From JAWVZB01 sp033722375 (lineage in GTDB: Bacteria > Actinomycetota > Nitriliruptoria > Nitriliruptorales > Nitriliruptoraceae), in the NCBI GenBank assembly GCA_033722375.1, contig JAWVZB010000036.1, positions 1-27,074 of the forward strand: DNA of 27,074 nucleotides, written 5' to 3'. Every line of letters begins with the position of its first letter. The stretch's first letter is position 1. The notes under the pieces were generated by a model. The model searched no databases. It saw nothing but the letters and a program-made list of their open reading frames with translations, and was not told where the DNA came from. Made by a program: the position numbers and the translations under genes. This document shows, piece after piece, positions 15,227 to 22,143 of the stretch.

Positions 15227-16375
15227 ATGTCGCCATCGACACGAGCGGGGCGCTACGTCCAGCAGCCAGCTGGGTACGTCGCGTTCCATCCAGCCCCGTT
15301 CCCGCCGCGCGACCTCGACATGTCGGCCGCGCTCATCGGATCGCTGAGTGAAGCGGATCGGGCGCTGGCTCGGCTCGACGGCGCGGCCTCGGTGATCCCC
15401 GATGTGGACTTGTTCATCACGATGTACGTCCGAAATGAGGCGACCCGGTCCAGCCAGATCGAGGGCACGCAGGCCACGTTGGCTGATGTCGTCGAGGCCG
15501 AGGTTGCGAGCATCGACGAAGAGCGTCGTGACGCCGTCGCCGAGATCCGGAACTACGTGGATGCGCTGAACCTTGGGTTGCGTCGTCTCGCCGACCTGCC
15601 GGTGTCCCTCCGGTTGCTGCGCGAGATCCACGCCGAGCTGATGAGCGGCGTACGCGGCGGCACTGCGGACCGGACTCCTGGAGAGTTCCGGCGGTCCCAG
15701 AACTGGATCGGCGGGTCGTCCCCTTCCAACGCACGGTTCGTACCGCCACCAGTCGAGCAGATGACCGACGCTCTGCACGAGTGGGAGCTCGCCATCCACA
15801 ACGAGGACGGGCTCCCACCGCTCGTGCGTATCGGGCTCCTGCACGCTCAGTTCGAGACCATCCACCCGTTCATCGACGGCAACGGTCGCGTCGGGCGTCT
15901 GCTCATCACCTTCCTGCTCACCGAGTGGGGCATCCTGCGGCACCCGCTGCTGTACCTCTCAGGGTTCTTCCGCCGTCACGTGGACGAGTACTACCGGCGG
16001 CTCCAACTCGTCCGCGACGACGGTGATTGGGAGGGCTGGCTCGAGTTCTTCCTCGACGGCGTCGCCGAAACCGCAGCCGAGGCGACCACGACCGTGCGCG
16101 CGATCCTCGACCTGCGTGAACGCGACCGGCAACGGATCGCCGAACTCGGCCAGCGAGCAGCCAACGCCTACCGACTCCACGACCACCTGCTGTCAGTCCC
16201 GTTCACGACGGCCGGCGAGGTCCAACGCGTCCTCGACGTCAGCCAGCCCACCGCGAATCGTCTACTGCGCGATCTAGGCGGCGTCGGCCTCTTGACCGAG
16301 GTCACCGGCAAGCAACGCAACCAACAGTGGGTCTATGTCGACTACCTGGGTCTGTTCCGCCCGACCGAGATGTGA
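15227..16375 (+). CDS. Fic family AMP-transferase with N-terminal inhibitory motif and C-terminal winged helix
   Basis: Fic enzymes transfer AMP (or related groups) to protein hydroxyls. The catalytic motif HPFIDGNGRVGR is complete (the family core HxFxxGNGRxxR). An inhibitory alpha-helix motif of the S/T-x-x-x-E-G/N type is present upstream (SSQIEG, about residue 80). This is therefore a self-inhibited class II Fic rather than one needing a separate antitoxin. Domains: Fic N-terminal region (about 1-110), Fic core (about 115-270), and a C-terminal winged helix (TTAGEVQRVLDVSQPTANRLL..., about 320-375) suggesting DNA binding or autoregulation. ATG 15227 has GGAAG 7 bp upstream and gives 382 residues. 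It is the first island gene and may serve as an addiction or defence module. Confidence 0.94.
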   Translation: MSPSTRAGRYVQQPAGYVAFHPAPFPPRDLDMSAALIGSLSEADRALARLDGAASVIPDVDLFITMYVRNEATRSSQIEGTQATLADVVEAEVASIDEERRDAVAEIRNYVDALNLGLRRLADLPVSLRLLREIHAELMSGVRGGTADRTPGEFRRSQNWIGGSSPSNARFVPPPVEQMTDALHEWELAIHNEDGLPPLVRIGLLHAQFETIHPFIDGNGRVGRLLITFLLTEWGILRHPLLYLSGFFRRHVDEYYRRLQLVRDDGDWEGWLEFFLDGVAETAAEATTTVRAILDLRERDRQRIAELGQRAANAYRLHDHLLSVPFTTAGEVQRVLDVSQPTANRLLRDLGGVGLLTEVTGKQRNQQWVYVDYLGLFRPTEM

Positions 16376-16388
16376 GTCCATCCTACGA

Positions 16389-16403
16389 AGTCCTGGCAGG
16401 ACT
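16389..16403. terminator. 15-bp perfect palindrome just after the Fic gene
   Basis: AGTCCTG-G-CAGGACT is perfectly symmetric and begins 13 bp after the Fic stop. It could be a short terminator hairpin or a protein-binding site, for example for the Fic winged helix. An overlapping GAGTCC/GGACTC pair offers an alternative fold. Confidence 0.4.
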
Positions 16404-16465
16404 CCACGAGCGATCCTCACCCCCGTGTGCCGACTGAGCGGTGTAAACGGTTGTGCCGCTCGTCG

Positions 16466-16480
16466 CCGTCCAGCGGACGG
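16466..16480. terminator. Short stem-loop between convergent Fic and small ORF
   Basis: CCGTCC-AGC-GGACGG forms a 6-bp stem with a 3-base loop, about 90 bp after the Fic stop and 65 bp after the stop of the minus-strand small ORF. It sits where a bidirectional terminator would be expected. The rest of 16376-16544 shows nothing else. Confidence 0.35.
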
Positions 16481-16544
16481 TCGACTAGATGTCGCCTGCC
16501 GCTCAACAGAACACGCCCAGCCATCGCCGGGTCGGCCCTCGCCA

Positions 16545-16694
16545 TCAGTCGATGCCGAGCTTTCGATAACCGGCCCGGCGTCGGTTGAACATCGTGTCGA
16601 GGACGGGGACGTTGCTGTCGAGGTAGTCGTGGACCACGACCTCGTTCTTGTTCGGCGCGGGGCGGAGCAGCCGTACCGTCAGAGGTGACAGCAC
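16545..16694 (-). CDS. Small 49-residue protein with strong Shine-Dalgarno (hypothetical)
   Basis: GTG 16694 is preceded by a perfect AGGAGG with 6-base spacing, stronger than for most genes here. The product begins VLSPLTVRLLRPAPNKNEVV, followed by a VHDYLDSNVPVLDTMF segment and a basic end NRRRAGYRKLGID. It has balanced, protein-like composition and no membrane span or cysteines. No family is recognised. It lies between the Fic gene (convergent) and the end of the sigma-fusion gene (same strand, 194 bp upstream). The 195 bp between 16695 and 16888 shows no other gene. It could be a small regulator or partner of either neighbour, or an orphan. Confidence 0.5.
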   Translation of the reverse strand: MLSPLTVRLLRPAPNKNEVVVHDYLDSNVPVLDTMFNRRRAGYRKLGID

Positions 16695-16888
16695 CGAATC
16701 CTCCTGGCCTCTTCGTCCCGCTACGGAACCCAGTCCTGAGCCGCGGCACCGAACACGGATAGAAACGAGACCGTCACGACCTCCCGGTCGAGATGGCAGC
16801 ATGATGATCAGACGAGACGAAGCTCGGTACTGAGATGTCGTCGTGTACGGCTAGGTGATCGTCCCGGCTGGGTCCCCACGGGTGAGGG

Positions 16889-17971
16889 TCACCCTGGCCC
16901 GAGCCCCACGAACCGTCCAACCAGGTCGAGTGTTCGTGTCGCTGTGCCAGTGAGGGGCTGGAGATCTGTGCACGAGATCGATCCATCTGCCGCACGGATC
17001 CCTGAGGAGACATCCTCTGGGACTGGGTGGACGATCCGAGTAAGTGTGATCTCGCACTCCCCCTCCGTCGAGAGGTAGGTCTCGCCATCCAGGACGACGG
17101 TCGCTCTGAGTTCGCCGCTGGTCGGGGCTCTCGCCCCTGCCACATTGCCCACGATGATCAGCTTGTCGGTGATGCCGAGGCGGCCGTCGACGTGCCACCT
17201 CACTTCCTCGAGCACTCCCTCGGTATAGGTCGGACCCTGGCCGCGTATGACATGGATGCCCTCGACAGCCCCCGAGGTCTGGAGCACCGCACCGCGGTCG
17301 GGAGGCATGAGGGAGAGTGCTTCCTCCCCGAGGTCCATCGGCACGGGGTTGGGCATCGGGGGGGGACGGACCACGACGTCCGGGTGGCCACCTTTGATGG
17401 TCACCAGTACCGCGGCAACGACGAGCGCTATCACAGCGACGACGCCCTTCGCGACAGGCCGACGCCAGTCCGATGGGTCCAGGATGTCCCGAAGCTTGAC
17501 GAGACCACGGTGCGTTAGCGCCTTCACCGCGCTCTGGGTCGTATCCATCGCATCGGCGACATCGGCCACGGACCAGTCCAGCAGGTAGCGAAGAGCGACA
17601 GCGGCCCGCTGCCGCGCCGGTAGCTGATCGAGAGCCCTCTCAAGCAGTAGCCGGTCCGCTGTCGCGCGTCCGGCGTCCTCATGAGCCTCGTCAAGAAGCC
17701 GGAGTTGTTGAAGAACCCGACGCTCGATCTGTTTGCGCCTGAACCTGGAGTGGGCGAGGTTGATGGCAACGCGATACACCCAAGCACCAGGCGCCGACAT
17801 GCCCTGGACCTCGTCCCAGCGTGCAGATGCGCGCGCGAACGCTTCCTGAGCTACCTCCTCCGCCACGCTGGCGTCCCCGCAATAGTTCGCCACTGCGCCG
17901 ACGATCTGCTGCCGTTCTTCCTGACAGAACTCAGCTAGGACAGGACTTTCCAAGAGCGTCGCCTTCTCCAC
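16889..17971 (-). CDS. ECF sigma factor fused to a transmembrane helix and extracytoplasmic domain
   Basis: Residues about 20-85 are sigma region 2 (VAEEVAQEAFARASARWDEV, then WVYRVAINLAHSRFRRKQ). Residues about 112-164 are region 4 (LPARQRAAVALRYLLDWSV, with the helix-turn-helix VADVADAMDTTQSAVKALTHR). A single transmembrane helix follows (about 175-192, VVAVIALVVAAVLVTI). The last ~165 residues are predicted outside the cell, start Pro-rich and include two cysteines (306, 334). The frame is open throughout, so sigma and membrane parts are one 360-residue protein. Activation would need either proteolytic release or action at the membrane (inference). Start GTG 17971; TTG 17953, with GGAGAAGG upstream, is a good alternative. 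It is divergent from the lipoprotein-ABC operon, its likely target. Confidence 0.9.
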   Translation of the reverse strand: MEKATLLESPVLAEFCQEERQQIVGAVANYCGDASVAEEVAQEAFARASARWDEVQGMSAPGAWVYRVAINLAHSRFRRKQIERRVLQQLRLLDEAHEDAGRATADRLLLERALDQLPARQRAAVALRYLLDWSVADVADAMDTTQSAVKALTHRGLVKLRDILDPSDWRRPVAKGVVAVIALVVAAVLVTIKGGHPDVVVRPPPMPNPVPMDLGEEALSLMPPDRGAVLQTSGAVEGIHVIRGQGPTYTEGVLEEVRWHVDGRLGITDKLIIVGNVAGARAPTSGELRATVVLDGETYLSTEGECEITLTRIVHPVPEDVSSGIRAADGSISCTDLQPLTGTATRTLDLVGRFVGLGPG

Positions 17972-18155
17972 GCCTCACGATACAGACGGTCAGGTCGCCG
18001 GTCAGGACGCGCAGTGCGCTCTGCTCGCGCGCTCGCCGCGCAGTACTGGGCGTTGTGACAGGAAGCTGACTCCGCACCGCGTCCGGCGTCCCATGCGATG
18101 CGTCTGTGGACCGGACACGTCGCAGCGAGCGACTCTATCGACGCAGGGAGGAACG
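17972..18155. promoter_or_regulatory. Divergent promoter region between sigma fusion and transporter operon
   Basis: These 184 bp must contain both promoters. A GGAAGC (18061-18066) followed by CGTC at 18080 is weakly reminiscent of an ECF-type -35/-10 pair, but the 13-bp spacing is shorter than usual, so no element is assigned with confidence. Confidence 0.35.
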
Positions 18156-18932
18156 ATGCTGACGGGGGCCGACGTGGCTCAAGGCCAGCGGAAGGGGGCT
18201 GGAGGAACGGCGGCGAGGCTGCCCACCTTTGCCGCTGTCGTCTGGCTCCTGATGTCGACCGTAGCGTGCTCCGGTCCATCGGAGATCCGCCCTGCCTACG
18301 ATGCATCCGGCCCGGACGAGGCCGGGTCAACGCACGAGGAAGAGCCGGCGGCGAAGTCAGAACCGTCGCCTTCCGCCTCCCCTTCCGAGCTCGCACCCAT
18401 CACGGGCTACGGGGACTTCAGCGGGGTCGAGTTCCACGAGATGGACTGGAACCTCTGGATCCGGCGGGTGGTTTCCTGCATGCGCGATCACGGCTTCCCA
18501 GCCACGATCATCCCCGGTGGGATCAACTTCAGCCGGATCCCCGAGGACCAGAACCAGAAGGCCCAGGCTGTTCAAGCAGCTTGTGAGGCGGGTATGAACA
18601 CGCCTTCCCCGAGACCACGCAACGAGGCGGAGCTCGGGGAGATCTACGAGTACATGCTCGCGCTCAGGGAGTGCCTCATCGCAGAGGGCTACGACATCCC
18701 TGAGCCGCCCAGCAAGCAGGTGTGGATCGACACCCACTACGACCCTGACCTCGCCTGGAAGATCTGGAGCTTCGTTCCTGACGCGGGAAACCCCGAGTAC
18801 TCGTGGGAGCACATCGAAGTGCGATGCCCCGCTCAACCCGTAGGCGGATACGGCCAGTGGGAGCCCGGCGATCCGGTGGTTCCCATGCAGGAGCCTCCCA
18901 ACGCGGAGCCCCCCGAGGCCGAGGGTCGATGA
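18156..18932 (+). CDS. Cys-rich secreted lipoprotein (hypothetical), first gene of ABC operon
   Basis: A 258-residue predicted lipoprotein. A basic N-terminus and hydrophobic stretch (FAAVVWLLMSTVAC) put the lipid-carrying Cys at residue 38, with a somewhat atypical lipobox (Thr at -3). A Ser/Pro/Glu-rich linker (about 40-80) precedes a compact domain with four further cysteines at 108, 143, 173 and 224, enough for two disulfides. Short motifs SCMRDHGFP and LRECLIAEGYDIPEPPS recall a poorly characterised actinobacterial lipoprotein type that I associate, from memory, with similar ABC loci. ATG 18156 has GGGAGGA upstream; an in-frame start at 18093 is possible but lacks one. It may bind the transported ligand or sense it. 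Confidence 0.8.
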   Translation: MLTGADVAQGQRKGAGGTAARLPTFAAVVWLLMSTVACSGPSEIRPAYDASGPDEAGSTHEEEPAAKSEPSPSASPSELAPITGYGDFSGVEFHEMDWNLWIRRVVSCMRDHGFPATIIPGGINFSRIPEDQNQKAQAVQAACEAGMNTPSPRPRNEAELGEIYEYMLALRECLIAEGYDIPEPPSKQVWIDTHYDPDLAWKIWSFVPDAGNPEYSWEHIEVRCPAQPVGGYGQWEPGDPVVPMQEPPNAEPPEAEGR

Positions 18933-18960
18933 GCCTGGCATGTCGCAGGCGAGGACACCG

Positions 18961-20034
18961 ATGACCCACCGAGCGAAGCTCCTGTTCGGTGCGTTGCTCG
19001 GCGTCGCCCTGTTCCCTGCCGGTTGGGTGGCAGGCCAGGCCGCGTTCGTCCCCCCAGAGAACCCGCTCGAGACCCGACCGGCTCCGCTCACGTACGTGGT
19101 TCAGGAGGCGACGGTCGGGCGCTCGCTCAGCTTCGCGGCCGTCGCGGAGTGGGACCTGTCTCCCGTAGCCCCCAACCGTGCGGTGGGCGTCGTGACGTCG
19201 GTCGTGATCGGACCCGGCACCCCTGCAGATGCGGGCAATGTGGCGTTCACCGTCGACCTACGTCCGGTCGTCATCGCCCAGGGCGAAGTGCCGATGTTCC
19301 GTGAGTTGCGCGTCGGCGATGAAGGCCCCGACGTCGAACAGCTCCAGTCGTTCCTCGCGGCGACGGGACACTTCGAGGGTGATCCGGACGGGCGCTTCGG
19401 AGCCGACACGGCATCGGGGGTCAGAGCGTGGCAGCGCGAAGTCGGCGTGGATCCCGACGGACATGTCCGGCCCGGCGACCTCGTCTTCGTACCCGAGCTC
19501 CCCGGCAGCTTCGTGGTCGGCGATGACATCGCGGTCGGGCGGCAGGTCACCGGTGGCGAGGTGGCTTTGTCGGCCGTGTCGGCGATTCCCCGGTTCTGGA
19601 TCCCACTCGCGCCCGACCAACGAGGGTTCATCACCCCAGGCATGCCAGTCGTCCTGTCGCTAGGAGCTGGCACGGTCGAGGCGACGGTCGCGCGAGTCGT
19701 GGAGGGATCCGACGTTGATGGCCTCGAGGCTGAGCTCGATGGGATCCGGTGCGGCGACCGATGCGCGGACCTCGTCAGGGTCGGAGACCGCAGCACCTTC
19801 CAGGCACAGGTCGTACTCACACCTGAGGAGACGGGTCCGGCGGTACCCGTGGCCGCGATCCGATCCGATGCGGGGAACGCCACGTTCCTCGTTGGCTCGG
19901 AGGGCGAGAGACTGACGGTGGACGTCCGCGCTTCAGCCAACGGCCTGGCGGTCGTCGACGGCGTCCGCGTCGGCACGGAGGTGCGCCTGCCGTACGGAGA
20001 GCCCCCGCCGGCCGGGACGGCTGACGATGACTGA
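18961..20034 (+). CDS. Membrane-fusion/adaptor protein with inserted peptidoglycan-binding domain
   Basis: A 357-residue periplasmic-adaptor-like protein. An N-terminal anchor helix (about 5-27) is followed by beta-rich barrel-sandwich and beta-barrel segments. Between them, in the place where Gram-negative adaptors carry an alpha-hairpin, lies a PG_binding_1 unit (about 115-178) with LRVGDEGPDVEQLQSFLAAT, then GRFGADTASGVRAWQRE. The C-terminal half (VPVAAIRSD..., VDGVRVGTEVRLP) is typical adaptor sequence. ATG 18961, with GAGG upstream, is preferred over 18940. The stop overlaps the ATPase start by 8 bp. It probably links the ABC permease to the cell wall. Confidence 0.88.
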   Translation: MTHRAKLLFGALLGVALFPAGWVAGQAAFVPPENPLETRPAPLTYVVQEATVGRSLSFAAVAEWDLSPVAPNRAVGVVTSVVIGPGTPADAGNVAFTVDLRPVVIAQGEVPMFRELRVGDEGPDVEQLQSFLAATGHFEGDPDGRFGADTASGVRAWQREVGVDPDGHVRPGDLVFVPELPGSFVVGDDIAVGRQVTGGEVALSAVSAIPRFWIPLAPDQRGFITPGMPVVLSLGAGTVEATVARVVEGSDVDGLEAELDGIRCGDRCADLVRVGDRSTFQAQVVLTPEETGPAVPVAAIRSDAGNATFLVGSEGERLTVDVRASANGLAVVDGVRVGTEVRLPYGEPPPAGTADDD

Positions 20035-20677
20035 CTCGGTGGTAGTGACCGCAGAAGGACTCACGTTCGGGTATGACCCAGGACATGACCTCATCCGCGA
20101 TCTGACCTTCTCGTGCTTCGGTGGCGCCGTGACCGGCCTGCTCGGGCGGTCAGGAGCGGGCAAGTCCACCCTCCTCTACCTCCTCGGTCTCATGCTGCGA
20201 CCGACGGCGGGCCGTGTGACCGTCCGCGGCCGCGACACGACTCGACTCTCTGATCGGGAGCGTTCCAGGATGCGCGCCGAAGATCTCGGGTTCGTCTTCC
20301 AGGACGCGGCCTTGGACAACTCGCGCACCGTCCTCGACAACATCGTCGAGGCCGCCCTGTTCGCCGGCCAGCGCTATCGAACAGCAACCCGAGAGGCACG
20401 AAGGCTGATGCAGCAGTTCGATGTGGAGGTGCCGGCCCGACGTCGACCGGGGGAGATCTCAGGTGGCCAGGCACAGCGGATCGCCCTGTGCAGGGCGCTG
20501 ATCACTCGACCATCCGTGGTGCTCGCTGACGAACCAACGGGCAACCTCGACGAAGAGACAGGAGCCGTGGTCGTATCCGCGTTGCGCTCCGCTGCCTACG
20601 ACGACGGAGCCGTCGTCATCGTCGCTTCCCACGATCCCACGATCCATGCGGCCTGCGACTCGCTGCTCCGGCTGTGA
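20027..20677 (+). CDS. ABC transporter ATP-binding protein (MacB/LolD type)
   Basis: The 216-residue ATPase subunit powers the adjacent FtsX-type permease. Walker A is GRSGAGKST, the Q-loop is in LGFVFQDAALDNSRTV, and the ABC signature is ISGGQAQR, a mild variant of LSGGQ. Walker B is VVLADEPTGNLDEETG and the H-loop is ASHD. The sequence class is that of MacB/LolD/FtsE transporters, which often act by mechanotransmission rather than by a classical channel. The ATG overlaps the end of the adaptor gene, and the stop overlaps the permease start, so the three are translationally coupled. Confidence 0.96.
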   Translation: MTDSVVVTAEGLTFGYDPGHDLIRDLTFSCFGGAVTGLLGRSGAGKSTLLYLLGLMLRPTAGRVTVRGRDTTRLSDRERSRMRAEDLGFVFQDAALDNSRTVLDNIVEAALFAGQRYRTATREARRLMQQFDVEVPARRRPGEISGGQAQRIALCRALITRPSVVLADEPTGNLDEETGAVVVSALRSAAYDDGAVVIVASHDPTIHAACDSLLRL

Positions 20678-21777
20678 TGCGGCTTCGTGAACTGATCGCC
20701 GAGTGCATGCGGGTCGCGCGGAGCCAGGCGCTCGCGTCCAGCGTGGTCGGGCTCGTCGTCGGGGGTGCTGCTCTCATCGCCCTCGCGACGACAGGTCGCA
20801 CGATCCAGTCGGAACAGGAGATCCTGTCGCGGATCGACACCGCTGAGACCCGGCTCGTGACCATCACCGACGCGCGGGGCGACGCCGGACTGACGTACGG
20901 AGGTGTGGAGCGTGTGGCCGCCCTGAGCGAGGTGGAGTGGACGCTGGCGCTCGGCGGAGCGGTTGACGTCAGGGCTCTGGCGGTCGAAGCAGCGCCTTCG
21001 GTCGCGGCCTATCCGATCTACGGAGAGCTACCACCCGTGATCCGGTCGTCGCAATGGAGCCGCTCGCCAGGAACAGCACTCGTGGGCGTGGACGCACGAA
21101 CACCTCTCGGGCTCACGGTTCCGGCAGGCGGGGTTCGTCCGCGGCGAGCGGGACCTGACTTCGCAGCCGTGGGTTGGCATCAAGCCGATCGCCCGCTCAG
21201 AGAGCTCAACTCAGCCCTTCTGATGGTCCCTCACCACGACTTGGGTGAGGGCCCGATCAGGACGATCCACGTCATGGCCACGAGTTCCGCCGAGACCGAT
21301 GCCATCGCCAGAGCCGCGATGGGCCTGCTGTCTCCAGCGGACCCGAACTCGGTGGTCGTCCAGACCTCGCCCGAGTTGAACCACATGCGGGACGCCATAC
21401 GAGCGGGCCTCGGTCAGTCTGCTCGGCAGCTCTTGGCGCTGGTGCTTCTGTCGGGTCTCATCCTCGTCGCGCTCACCGTCTTCGCCAACGTCACCGCACG
21501 GCGCAAGGACTTCGGCCGCCGCCGGGCGCTAGGAGCTTCCCGATCAGAGATCGTTCTGCTGGTCGCTGGCCGAACCGTGGTCGTCGCGGTCATGGGTGCC
21601 GTCGTCGGCGCGTCGGTCGGGTCCGCCATCGTCTGGATCTGGACGTCCGCACCTCCACCGCCCGGCTTCTCGATAGCAGTGGCGTTCCTCTCATCACTCG
21701 CTGCGGCGTTAGGGGCCGTTGGTCCAGCCGCGGTGGCGGCGTTCCGTGATCCAGTGAAGGTGTTGCGAATGCCGTGA
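20677..21777 (+). CDS. FtsX/MacB-like ABC transporter permease
   Basis: A 366-residue permease with the four-helix MacB/FtsX layout. Helix 1 is near the N-terminus (ALASSVVGLVVGGAALIALA). A ~210-residue extracytoplasmic domain follows, then three C-terminal helices (LLALVLLSGLILVALTVF, VVVAVMGAVVGASVGSAIVW and AVAFLSSLAAALGAVGPAAV). The cytoplasmic loop carries ARRKDFGRRRALGASRSEI, the coupling-helix signature of FtsX permeases, and the C-terminus ends DPVKVLRMP. ATG 20677 shares its A with the ATPase TGA; GTG 20674 is an alternative start. One permease gene with one ATPase implies a homodimeric transporter. The substrate is unknown; a hydrophobic peptide, lipid or bacteriocin-type product is an inference. 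Confidence 0.93.
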   Translation: MRLRELIAECMRVARSQALASSVVGLVVGGAALIALATTGRTIQSEQEILSRIDTAETRLVTITDARGDAGLTYGGVERVAALSEVEWTLALGGAVDVRALAVEAAPSVAAYPIYGELPPVIRSSQWSRSPGTALVGVDARTPLGLTVPAGGVRPRRAGPDFAAVGWHQADRPLRELNSALLMVPHHDLGEGPIRTIHVMATSSAETDAIARAAMGLLSPADPNSVVVQTSPELNHMRDAIRAGLGQSARQLLALVLLSGLILVALTVFANVTARRKDFGRRRALGASRSEIVLLVAGRTVVVAVMGAVVGASVGSAIVWIWTSAPPPPGFSIAVAFLSSLAAALGAVGPAAVAAFRDPVKVLRMP

Positions 21778-21799
21778 AGCCGGCCGCTTCGCACGAAAC

Positions 21800-21837
21800 T
21801 CTGAGGTTCATCTGCGTCCACGGGGAGGAACCTCAGA
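21800..21837 (+). terminator. Stem-loop downstream of the ABC operon
   Basis: TCTGAGGTTC (21800-21809) and GAACCTCAGA (21828-21837) form a perfect 10-bp inverted repeat with an 18-base loop, 22 bp after the permease stop. It is a candidate terminator for the lipoprotein-transporter operon, without a T-tract. Confidence 0.55.
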
Positions 21838-22001
21838 ATCGCGGTTTGGTGGCCCAAGCGCTCCAACGAAGAGGCCACCCAAGCGTCCAGCGACGTCCCC
21901 AGACGGCCAGCCCCGCTCCGGAGAGATGTGGCCCAAATGTGGCCCATCATCAAGCACCGTTTTCGCTACGGGCCTTTAACTCTCGAAATTCGAGCGTTTT
22001 C
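21838..22001. other. Right end of the island: arm-like repeats, palindrome, no gene
   Basis: No convincing ORF. It holds ATGTGGCCCA at 21926-21935 and 21937-21946 (start-to-start 11 bp). A perfect palindrome CTCGAA-A-TTCGAG lies at 21982-21994. An 8-bp direct repeat, CGTTTTCG, flanks the palindrome at 21958 and 21995, the second copy running into the attachment core. These look like recombination-protein sites beside an attachment core. Confidence 0.6.
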
Positions 22002-22049
22002 GGTGGAGGTGATGGGATTTGAACCCACGGCCTCTTCGTTGCGAACGAA
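22002..22049 (-). repeat. Right attachment-site repeat (within tRNA-Ala)
   Basis: It is identical to 14899-14946 over 48 bases; identity stops at C14947/G22050. The base before it is C22001 where the left copy has T14898, so the encoded 3' CCA reads CCG here. Confidence 0.9.
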
Positions 22050-22077
22050 GCGCTCTGCCGAGCTGAGCTACACCCCC
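22004..22077 (-). tRNA. tRNA-Ala (anticodon CGC)
   Basis: A complete minus-strand cloverleaf. The acceptor stem pairs GGGGGTG (22077-22071) with CACCTCC, including the G3:U70 wobble that is the alanine identity element. The D arm is GCTC...GAGC. The anticodon stem CTTCG/CGAAG has loop TTCGCAA, giving anticodon CGC, and the T arm is GTGGG-TTCAAAT-CCCAT. The discriminator is A. The next bases are CCG rather than CCA. It serves as the integration target of the island. Confidence 0.95.
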
Positions 22078-22143
22078 GGGAGCTACCAGCCGGGTCTGGC
22101 GGGCGGCTCGGGATGGTAGCGACGGGCTCTCCGAGCCACCACA

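Larger units (their letters stand above)
14899..22001. mobile_element. Genomic island integrated at tRNA-Ala(CGC), no integrase visible
   Basis: Exact 48-bp direct repeats (14899-14946 and 22002-22049) bound about 7.1 kb. The right copy is part of the intact tRNA-Ala. The left copy is only the 3' part of that tRNA, from the anticodon arm to the acceptor end. This is the footprint of tyrosine-recombinase integration into a tRNA. Cargo: Fic protein, 49-codon ORF, membrane-tethered ECF sigma factor, lipoprotein, peptidoglycan-binding adaptor, ABC ATPase and permease. Tandem ATGTGGCCCA motifs sit inside both ends. No recombinase, excisionase or replication gene can be read. The element is therefore either decayed or mobilised in trans. 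Confidence 0.85.

Noticed and set aside
16335..16688. Plus-strand 117-codon frame after the Fic gene
   Set aside because: It begins inside the Fic gene, is Arg/Pro/Ser-rich, and lies opposite the small ORF with the strong ribosome-binding site.
21774..22022. Plus-strand 82-codon frame as an integrase remnant
   Set aside because: It contains the arm-like repeats and no catalytic box (no H-x-x-R or Tyr motif), so it is better read as non-coding.
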